Assembly (NCBI GenBank): GCA_018398575.1
Contig: JAGTXZ010000021.1
Coordinates: 558,001 to 622,000, forward strand
DNA length: 64,000 bases
From: Ampelomyces quisqualis
Lineage: Eukaryota; Ascomycota; Dothideomycetes; Pleosporales; Phaeosphaeriaceae
Direction of reading: 5' to 3'
In this document: positions 56,497-64,000 of the stretch, piece after piece
Position numbering within the stretch: the first letter of the stretch is position 1
Layout: each line of letters begins with the position of its first letter
Position numbers and translations under genes: made by a program
Notes under the pieces: model-generated
Database searches by the model: none
What the model saw: the letters and a program-made list of their open reading frames with translations, nothing else
Told to the model about the DNA's origin: nothing

Positions 56497-58367
56497 TCAC
56501 TCATTCTTTTTTTTCAACTCCTTCTCCTGTGCTACCTTCTTCCTGGCAGGTTGAAGCACTTCGTCTTGGTCATCGGCATGTTGTCTTTTTCGGCCTGGGT
56601 CTCTTGCAGTTCTAGAGGCAGCCTTGAGCTCCGGAGATGTTTGTCCTAGGTATGTTGAGGACATGGGTTTCCCCAAATCCTCCTTCTGGACTGCATTCTC
56701 CCTGGCAGTGGCAGGTCGAGCCTCGACGTCCGCGTCTTCGGCGTGTGATCTTTTCCATATTGCTTCTTCTGCAGCTTCCGATTCAGACGCTACCGCCAAC
56801 CTTGGAGAAGTTCGCCTTGGCCGTGTCAAAGGCTCTTGATCGGTTTCCTTTGCTCTCTTTTCTTTCATCATGCGTAAAATCTCGAGGTTTCCGATTTCCT
56901 TGCGTGCTTGTGTCGCCTCGTCTTGTTTCCTAGGCCTCTGAGATTCCTTTTCTCGAGTCTGAGCTGATGGCCCTGATCCTTTCCCCTTCTCTTTTTCCTT
57001 TGAAGCTACGTCCTGTTTGCGAGGTCCCTTAGTGGCCTTCTCTTCGGGAGTCTTCGAGGACACAGGCCTTTTGCCCTCCTCGGTTGTCACTGATCTCCCG
57101 CCTTGCTTACTGGGCTGCTTTGATCTCACTCCTCTACTTTTAGATGGTACAACAGATTCTCTCGCTTTTTTCTCTTTCGCAGAATCTTTCGCTTGTTTTT
57201 CAGAATCCTTCCTGGTTCTATCCTTGACCTGAGTTGACGGTGTGAACTTTGCGGTCTCTTCATCTTCTCGTTTTCCTTCGTCTTGCTTCTTAGGCTCGAT
57301 AGCTTCCTTCTCTGCGTTCTTGGATGACTCTTTGGGCTTTTTGAATGACTTTCCGCCCCTTGAGACCTTCTTATCGTTCTTGTGTCCTTTCTTATGACCC
57401 CCCTTTCTTGGTGGATTCTTGCAATCTGCGCTCTCACATAGGCAGGGTTCGTCATCTGTGGCAAACCATTTCGCACCATAGTCGATTGTTATCTGTTCAT
57501 TTTCCCCAACGTCTCGGTTGGTAACCATGAAAACAACTCGATTGTGTATACTACAACGTCCGATCTTTGCTTCGGCGTTTGGATTGCAGCTGTGGTTGAC
57601 GAAGCGAAGAATTGATCCTTTCTTTGTTGCGTCGAGCCAACAATCGGCTTGGTCCTCGTGCCCATTAGGATCCTTACCAATGTCGACATCGAAGTGGTAC
57701 TGTGTTACTGTGTAATCTCGTGAGATACTCTTGGTCTCTCAGGAACTAGATCACCAGTGTATTCTCCTAGAATTGTGTCTTTGGGTATTTCATTCCTAGT
57801 CTTGACGCCAAATCCATATTTGCGACTGGGGTATAGTCGGAGATTTTCTAACCAGAAGGTAAACATTTCATCCCTCCAGTTCAAGTACTCGTTGCTGAGC
57901 ACATCTACTCTGATGGTGGAATGGCACTCTAGGCACAAATCTTCCAATGGTGCACATCCTAGAAGGTGCGACACTGATGTAGGTGGCCACTCTGCTTCTT
58001 TCGGAAAGCCTTCTGGTCTTCGAGTCCAACGCCATGGTGGAACATCGAGATTATTGAGGAGAGCCACAGTAGGTTGTATCGTTCTGCCAGCAACCTTGGT
58101 TTCTACCTTGGCGGTTGGAAGACCGTCGGGTTCCTGACTGTAAAAGTTGAGAGTATTAGGCTTCTCGGAACTGTATAGCATGCGTAGCAGCCTCTGGATT
58201 TGGTCGGACGAAAATCCATGCTGGAAATTACCAGACACCGTCCTAAAGCCGGATCCTAAAATAAACTCGACGATGTCTTCCTGAGTAGTTTCTGTGCCCA
58301 ATTTTTCTATGGCCTCGTCGAGCCGCGCGTTCTTACGCCTTGACAATTCGCCTCGTTTGTGACGCAT
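56497..58367 (-). pseudogene. SET-domain protein gene with an 8 bp tandem duplication frameshift
   Basis: The frame from 58,367 runs to a stop near 57,705, and the rest of the SET domain continues in another frame down to 56,497. The break coincides with a perfect tandem copy of TACTGTGT (57,698-57,705 and 57,706-57,713). Without the extra 8 bp the span is 621 codons. Sequence features: an N-terminal helical part, SET-N (RKYGFGVKTRNEIPKDTILGEYTGDL), SET-C (RFVNHSCNPNAEAKIG, ITIDYG), and a post-SET-like Cys group (CLCESADC). A long Lys, Arg and Glu-rich low-complexity tail of about 270 residues follows, probably nuclear. Such proteins methylate lysines. A mutant allele, a pseudogene or a sequence error are all possible. 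A cryptic 47 bp intron (GTGATC...ACACAG) would restore frame but delete part of the SET domain. Confidence 0.72.
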
Positions 58368-58639
58368 TATTTTGGTTTTTAAAAAGGTGCTGTTGTTTTA
58401 CGTGTTCGTGTATTTCACAATACTCACGAACATCAACGTTGATACATTCACAAGAATAAGGTAAATTGTAGCCAGATCTTCAGCGCTTTTTTATCACCGC
58501 TCTCTTTGTCCTCATGTTCGGTCAAAGGAAAATGAAAGAGACTATCAATGGTTCATTGATGCTATTGTAGGCATTGTTCGAACTTCGACAGGGCTTCAAT
58601 TTTGTCAAAATCATGTGATTTAATATTCCTGTACACTGT

Positions 58640-59563
58640 TCAACCACCGAGTGCCCATTCTGGCAACGTTTTCACGTCTTTCGCCCTACCCTGAATCCAC
58701 ATCTGCCACCCCCTCCAAACATGCTTTGGCAACTCGGCAGGGTTAGGCCGCTTGTCCTGCCGAGTATCAAAGCACTTCTCCAGCACCATATGCATACCCT
58801 TGCTCTCCCATCCACTGAGATATTCCCAATCTGGAGGATCCTGTCTAATCCACCCAATGCACACAATGATCAGCGCGGTGGACCAAACATCAGTGTACTC
58901 GTTACATTCAGGGAACTCCGGCGAAGCAAATCGATAATCTGTGGGAGGCACGACATCGTTCTGAATATCCTCGGCCGTGACAGCGGACCCGAAATCCCCA
59001 ATCAACATGACTGGATGCGGATTTGCTGGGTAGGCTGGTTTGCCACGCCAAGTCATGAAGACATTCGACGGCTTGAGGTCGCGATGGATCACAGGACTCC
59101 ATCCGCTCTTTCGAGGCACAACCTTACCCAACGCAGCATGTTCACGGACAGTAGCATCGTCCTGACCTGTCCAGAGATACGCGATACCGATGGCTACATC
59201 GTACAGTACTTTCCACGCGAAACCTTCGTCGGCGAGATATTGGCGTCTACTCCCATAGCGACCGATCAGTGCGTCGACGGAGCCTAACTCACCTTGCTGC
59301 ATGAATACCGAGCCATAATCGAAGCGACGGATATCGAGATCGTAGTCGATGATGTTCACGATGTGAGGGTGGTCGCGACATTGTCGCATGATGCGGATTT
59401 CGCGGTGGATTTCGCCTCGAGCAATCGTGGAGCGGCGGACGCGCTTCTCGATGTATAGTTTTCCCGTGACGTTGTGTCGAACAACTATGATGCCGCGATT
59501 GTTGTTCCCTCCTTCGCCTTGCATGGCGTGGGCTACTGGCGTGTATGAGGAGCGAGCGGACAT
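58640..59563 (-). CDS. Protein kinase domain protein
   Basis: Intronless, 307 residues, almost all kinase domain. The glycine loop is loose (MQGEGGNNNRGIIVVRH). The ATP-lysine is probably in LYIEKRV near residue 40, with a Glu in helix C (EIHREIRIM). The catalytic loop HRDLKPSN is at 160-167 and DFG at 190-192. An APE-like SPE (FASPEFPE) and DVWS follow. An insert of about 20 residues before the catalytic loop (DDATVREHAALGKVVPRKSG) is unusual. The N-terminus has no extra domain and the C-terminus ends shortly after the last helix. It resembles fungal NEK-like or orphan Ser/Thr kinases; activity is likely because K, HRD and DFG are all kept. Substrate unknown. Confidence 0.85.
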   Translation of the reverse strand: MSARSSYTPVAHAMQGEGGNNNRGIIVVRHNVTGKLYIEKRVRRSTIARGEIHREIRIMRQCRDHPHIVNIIDYDLDIRRFDYGSVFMQQGELGSVDALIGRYGSRRQYLADEGFAWKVLYDVAIGIAYLWTGQDDATVREHAALGKVVPRKSGWSPVIHRDLKPSNVFMTWRGKPAYPANPHPVMLIGDFGSAVTAEDIQNDVVPPTDYRFASPEFPECNEYTDVWSTALIIVCIGWIRQDPPDWEYLSGWESKGMHMVLEKCFDTRQDKRPNPAELPKHVWRGWQMWIQGRAKDVKTLPEWALGG

Positions 59564-60510
59564 AGCTAGCTATGTTGAAAAGGTTGTGTATAAGGTGTTG
59601 CACTGGCGTACAGAGAAAATTTTGGGGCGCATAATGAGGAATTGTGACCGAGCATACGATGTAAGTGTACTGTGTGCGTAGTGCACTGATGTAGTACTTG
59701 AGCTGTAGTGATATTGTGAAGTTGGTCATATAACTGCACATGGACTATTACGCACGCATGACAATCAGCGTCGGTGATTAGGGACATTGCCGTCTTAAAT
59801 AGATGGAAATTCAATCAGTGATGTCGCTGAACATGTGCGCTGCTCGTGGTTCATTCAGGCTCGTGTCTGTAAATGATCGAAGTCGAAGTTCAATGTCGAT
59901 ATTCCGACGTGATTCTCAGCACAAAGAACAAGAAGATGTATTACTTCAACATATTTTTTTTCCAATTTCAGTCACCTAGATCTAAGCCTATCCATCCAAA
60001 AATCCAAAATCTTCCACTGAAGCCTCGAACTCTCTCAACCATTTCCCCTCAGCCCCAAGATTTCTCACGAACCCTTATGCTTCGGCTGGTGCCAGGTATC
60101 CACATACCAAAGCCCCAGCATAAGAAACAAAAATTGCAGGAGAATAACAGTGGACAACATGAGAGCTGGTTTATTGTCGTGCACGATGATAGTCAGGTGC
60201 TCTCGAAGATGTCGCAGCATTGTGAGGTATGAAAGCGGCAGCAGGGGCTGATATGAGTGGTGTGGCGTAGTATGTTCAGGACGTGCGGTGTAGAGAATGT
60301 GAAATCTGTGTGACGGCGTTATAGGATAGGTGATTAGATTGCGCGGGCTTTGTAGCTCAGTATAGTCACACGAATTTCAATGAATTAGTGTGAGTTACGC
60401 CAAACATGGCAACGAACATGATACATCACCCTCGTTCACGTAATAAACTGAACAGTCACATCTTAGTTGATTGCACATTTCAAATGCCAAACCCAGGTTG
60501 AATACATCAT
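59564..60510. other. Intergenic region, no supported gene
   Basis: Contains the kinase promoter and the 3' flank of the nitronate monooxygenase gene. The plus-strand frame at 59,873-60,232 has low-complexity features only. Confidence 0.5.
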
Positions 60511-61734
60511 CTATAGCTTGCTCTTGCCAATGCCCCAAACCTCAGCCTGGGGGTTGTTCGAGTTCTTGTTTATGGAACTGTCTGCCGCGACTGGTTCCTG
60601 GCCATCTTCAATAAACAAGGTCTGATTTTGCTTCATGGTAGCGACGGCTTCGCGCTCAATACGCTTGAGGAGCTCTTCGTTGGTAGGGATATCATGGATC
60701 AACCCGATGACTTGACCGGCGGTCCAGACCTTTCACACCGTCAGCTCACATTCACAGGAAAGCTTGTTTAGCTATGTACTTACACCGAAGTCCTTGTCAC
60801 CGTTCAAGAACACTTGTCGACCTCGCTTTCCGCTGACAAACTCGGCAACTTCCTCAAACTTGCCTGTCGGGCTGTTTTTCTCCACGTCCACAGCCTGGAG
60901 CGCGACTTTGTTCGCAAAAAGTCTGGAGGTGTTCTTCCATCGCCTGAGTACAAGCGCAGTATCTGTTTCTTGCGCATTGACGATAGCTTGCTTGATGTTG
61001 TGGTGGATGGGCGCCTCGACAGTGCACATGAACCTGGTGCCCATGTTGATACCGCATGCGCCCAGAGCGAGCGCAGCGGCTAAACCCTGACCATCGGCAA
61101 ATCCACCCGATGCAATAAATGGGACACCTAGCGTCTGCCTTGCCTTGCTCAGCAGAATGAAGTTTGTGATATCGGTCTCGCCAACGTGACCAGCGCACTC
61201 GAAGCCGTCGATTGACAAGAAGTCAACACAGAGCTTGACCGCAGATTGTGCGTGCCTGATGGTAGTGCACTTGTGTAGGATGGTTGTGCCTACAGCCTTG
61301 AGCTGCTTGATGACAGGTCCCGGGCTGTTTCCAGCCGTCTCGACGATGTTGATCTTCTCGTCGATGATTACTTGGGCGTACGCAGCATAGTCCGGGGGGA
61401 CCATGGCGGGGAGGAGGGTAAGGTTTACGCCGAAGGGGTACTTTGTCATCTCACGACAACGACGGATCTCTTTGCGGAGGTCTTCCGGCGACGGCTGAGT
61501 GAGGGCGGTCAACTACATGTGGTTAGGAGCTGCTTGAACGAGTGAAAGACTATAGCACGTACTATACCCAAACCACCTGCATTGCTCACAGCGCTTGCCA
61601 ACTCGGCATAACCGACCCACTGCATACCTCCCTGCACGACGGGCACTTTGTGTTGTCAGTTTCGTTCTTGTGGGTTGATGTTGGAGCTTACCTCGAATGC
61701 CCAGCGCCCGGGTAAGCTCAGTGTTGAAAGGCAT
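60511..61734 (-). CDS. Nitronate monooxygenase (2-nitropropane dioxygenase family)
   Basis: Four exons: 61,734-61,692, 61,645-61,563, 61,512-60,784 and 60,729-60,511. Introns are 46, 50 and 54 bp and the product is 357 residues. FMN-binding TIM barrel motifs are clear: VPVVQGGMQWVG at the start, ASAVSNAGGLGIL, FGVNLTLLP, IVETAGNSP, the active-site-like GFECAGHVGETD, FIASGGFADGQGLAAALALGACGINMGTRFMCT near the phosphate site. A C-terminal helical segment ends with VWGIGKSKL. The enzyme oxidises alkyl nitronates, such as propionate 3-nitronate, to aldehyde and nitrite, protecting the cell from nitro toxins. Location is cytosolic or peroxisomal; the end SKL is a canonical PTS1 signal, so peroxisomal import is likely. 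Confidence 0.9.
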
Positions 61735-62897
61735 CGTGGCGTTATTGCAAAGAAAGGCTGGGTATCTCGATATGCGAGCGCAGATAACAAGGTAAGAAGA
61801 AGACCTCAACAGCGTTATTTGAAGTTTCGTTACGCGCGTTGCATGAGAGACGTCGCGTCGGCTGGAGCTGCGATTCACGTGGGGAGAAGCTGCGACCTGC
61901 TTTCTGGGCCGAGGCAATGCCCCAAGTAGGCGACTAATCGAAACCTGTCTGAGCGACGCTCCACCGCTTCGAACGTGCGCATGACTTGACCGAGCTGAAA
62001 CGCTCGTGATCGTTTGATCGGTGGCTCCGAGGGCTTGACGGAAGAGTCATGGAATGGTCTGTTTGATGGCAATCTTCGCTGGCGGACGATGAGAGCGATT
62101 CAGCCTACGGGATCTGTCGGCATTTTCACATGCCGATCAAGCATGCGTTATCCTTACATATCGGTCTTTCTTCTGCACTTTCTAACTTGTACAGTTATCT
62201 TTAATTTGCCATGTAGCGGCGCGAGCGGCAACTTGTTGGGGGGATATATTTTCTTTATGGTGTTCGCGCTTTCCGTCCCTCTAAGTTCTCCTCGAAAGCC
62301 CACGATGTCGTTAGCAAGAGGTGGGACAGATTTGCCAACAAGATTGTTCGATCAAAGGCGAGGTCTCGCCCGGCTTTGACAAAGTGCCGAAGAATGCGAC
62401 CGGAGGGATAGTGCGTGGCATGCGTGGACTCAAGAGACGTACTCGAGTAACTCGGATCGGCATCCTGTCAGTTCGTGTGCTATGATGAGCCAGGACCTAG
62501 GCGGTGTTGTGGACGCAGAGGGGAAGTTGTATGGCACCGGAAATGTTCGAGTGGTTAATATCAGTACGCCATAGCACCGAAGATTCCAGACGCGATGTCG
62601 TCGAAGGTATGATTCTCGCAAAGCTAGTTGTTATCCTTCATCACGACTTCCAGACCTAATCCTGACCTAAAGGACATGTAACTAATTGCATGATACATAA
62701 GGACGACTAAATGATTGTGGATAAGCACCAAAGTCCGGACAACATCGTGTCGTGTTTCTAGCCACAACTAGCGCATCCCACTAGTCTCAGCCTCACCTCG
62801 CTTCTCATCTCACCCCTGCCATTACACTATCCACCAAGCCAAGCTCACATCCGATCCACCACCCACACCTCCAACTTGAACACACCCCATCTTCACA
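61735..62897. other. Intergenic region, no supported gene
   Basis: Holds divergent promoters of the nitronate monooxygenase (minus) and thymidylate kinase (plus). Small frames at 62,014 (plus) and 62,430 (minus) have no domain. A pyrimidine-rich, ATG-poor leader (about 62,790-62,897) precedes the kinase start. Confidence 0.5.
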
Positions 62898-63668
62898 ATG
62901 CCCCGAGGCAAGCTCATAGTCTTCGAAGGTCTCGACCGCGCCGGCAAATCCACACAATGCCAACTACTCGTGGAAGTACTACAAAAGTCAGGCAAGAAAG
63001 TGCGACACATGCGATTTCCCGGTAACACAAACTTCTCGAGTAGACGTGTGTTGCGTGCTGACGACAGGGGGGTGTTTGTTAGATAGAACGACGCCAATTG
63101 GGCAGATGATTGACAATTATTTGAGTGGAGCAAGTGATGCAGAAGATCATGTGATCCATCTTCTCTTCAGCGCGAATCGATGGGAAGCAGCGTACGCATA
63201 AAATCAAACAAGTTTTCCTCCTTGCAATTCCGATACTAACAAACTCTCAGCGCATCGATACGAAGCGATTTGCAGTCCGGAACAACGGTAATAATAGACC
63301 GATACTACTACAGCGGTTGCGTATACTCCGCTGCCAAGCACAACCCAGCCATGTCGCTGGAGTGGTGCCGGAAACCTGATGTTGGGCTGCCGAGGCCGGA
63401 TATGTGTGTCTTTTTGGATATTCGTGCAGAGGATGCGGCGAAGAGAGGGGGTTATGGGACGGAAAAGTATGAGAAGAAGGAAATGCAGGATCGGGTGAGG
63501 GAGTTGTTTGAGACGCTGATGGGGCGGAAGGAGGGCGAGGATTTTGTACGGATTGATGCGGGAAAGAATTTGGAAGAGGTGCATGCGAGGGTTAAAGAGG
63601 AAGTTGATAGCTGCATTGAGCACGTTGATGGGGGCAATTTGCCGTTGAGGGTGGTGGAAGAGTGGTGA
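62898..63668 (+). CDS. CDC8: Thymidylate kinase (dTMP kinase)
   Basis: Three exons, 62,898-63,021, 63,083-63,191 and 63,251-63,668, with introns of 61 and 59 bp; 216 residues, the normal family length. The P-loop reads FEGLDRAGKSTQ (residues about 9-20). The DR(Y/H) dTMP-binding motif is IIDRYYYSG, and the lid region is AKRGGYGTEKYEKKEMQDRV. The FPDRTTPIGQMIDNYLSG segment is created by the first splice and is highly conserved. The enzyme phosphorylates dTMP to dTDP for DNA synthesis. It is essential in yeast (CDC8). It ends 18 bp from the stop of the convergent SLX1 gene, so the 3' untranslated regions must overlap. Confidence 0.93.
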
Positions 63669-63686
63669 GAATGCGAAGCCTCATGA

Positions 63687-64000
63687 TTATAATGGTGCGT
63701 CTTCGTCTTGACTCATGTCTTCCATCCATGTCTCGTCCAGATCCTCGCCTTCTTCTTCCATCTCTTGTGCGTCTGTTGTGTCCGTATCCGCGGCGTTGTC
63801 GGCTTTCTTCTTCCGCTTGGGCTTGAACAGTGCCTTGAGCTCTTCTTCACCGTGCGTGCGAAGACTGAGCTCTTTCATCATCGTGGCCCACTCTATAGGA
63901 CTGTGGCATCCAGGACAGGTTCCTTCTATTGGCACGAGTGCATCTAGACCACTGCCCTCTGCAAGGAACTTTTGCGACAAGCAAGGCAGGTGGGATACTG
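63687..64000 (-). CDS. SLX1: SLX1 structure-specific endonuclease subunit, C-terminal part (5' end outside window)
   Basis: The minus-strand frame enters from the right edge and ends at 63,687. It encodes the C-terminal part of SLX1: VSHLPCLSQKFL, then PIEGTCPGCHSPIEWATMMK, which is the last section of the SLX1 RING-type zinc finger. A Lys-rich patch (KPKRKKKAD), likely nuclear, and an acidic tail (EMEEEGEDLDETWMEDMSQD) follow. With SLX4 this nuclease resolves Holliday junctions and flaps. The GIY-YIG catalytic domain lies outside the window. The identification rests on the zinc-finger wording and tail, so it is good but not complete. Confidence 0.78.
   Translation of the reverse strand, partial: VSHLPCLSQKFLAEGSGLDALVPIEGTCPGCHSPIEWATMMKELSLRTHGEEELKALFKPKRKKKADNAADTDTTDAQEMEEEGEDLDETWMEDMSQDEDAPL

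Noticed and set aside
57705..57760. Normal intron explaining the SET frame change
   Set aside because: The possible GT-AG pairs are 29 or 47 bp and would delete conserved SET residues; the 8 bp tandem duplication explains the frame change exactly.
62014..62621. Short frames between nitronate monooxygenase and thymidylate kinase
   Set aside because: They overlap on opposite strands, have no domain, and lie in the shared promoter region.
1..64000. CRISPR arrays, operons, bacterial signals or telomere repeats
   Set aside because: No regularly spaced direct repeats with spacers and no TTAGGG runs were seen; intron structure shows a eukaryotic nuclear segment.

Overview
The window looks like a chromosome segment from a filamentous ascomycete, most likely a Dothideomycete of the Pleosporales type. 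Reasons: genes carry 45-75 bp introns with GTAAGT-like donors and CTRAY branch sites; families such as DUF1996, questin oxidase, LCCL, YbjQ and DUF7708/NACHT proteins are typical of Pezizomycotina; and the DNA is bipartite, with an AT-rich, repeat-induced point mutation (RIP)-degraded transposon block beside GC-balanced gene space. The genus is an inference and cannot be fixed without a search.

Region 1 (1 to about 19,960) is AT-rich and has no intact gene. It holds the RT-RNaseH-integrase remnant of one Ty3/Gypsy element that enters from the left edge (1 to about 2,600). It also holds a complete chromovirus-type LTR element at 4,849-11,944, with 299 bp LTRs, a 5 bp target duplication, gag zinc knuckle, RT, integrase, chromodomain, and an extra antisense reading frame between pol and the 3' LTR. 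The rest is unclassified RIP-degraded sequence. Stops and lost catalytic residues are explained by CpA to TpA changes on one strand or the other. An 80 bp nested palindrome marks the border with gene space.

Region 2 (20.3-39.4 kb) carries a 7-TM-like membrane protein, two small secreted cysteine-containing proteins, a hypothetical helical protein, a tRNA-Lys(CUU), a secreted S41-family peptidase, a BCS1-like AAA ATPase, a secreted DUF1996 protein and a questin-oxidase-like enzyme. The tRNA gene is the most unusual object in the window. Besides a normal anticodon-loop intron it has a 55 bp insertion in the T-arm with perfect spliceosomal signals (GTAAGT, CTAAT, TAG), and removing it restores a standard tRNA.

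Region 3 (39.6-51.4 kb) has an ARO8-like aminotransferase divergent from an LCCL-domain membrane protein, a gene fragment, a NACHT (STAND/NLR-like) pseudogene whose four downstream stop codons all lie in RIP context, and a YbjQ-family protein.

Region 4 (51.6-64.0 kb) contains a BAHD-like acyltransferase, a divergent pair (THI5/NMT1-like periplasmic-binding-fold protein and a flavin monooxygenase) sharing a short promoter with a CGG-N20-CCG inverted repeat, a SET-domain protein frameshifted by an 8 bp tandem duplication, a protein kinase, a nitronate monooxygenase, thymidylate kinase (CDC8 type) and the 3' end of SLX1. The acyltransferase, THI5-like protein and monooxygenase could form a small metabolic neighbourhood, but no backbone synthase is present. 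The other genes are housekeeping or singletons on both strands, without operon structure.
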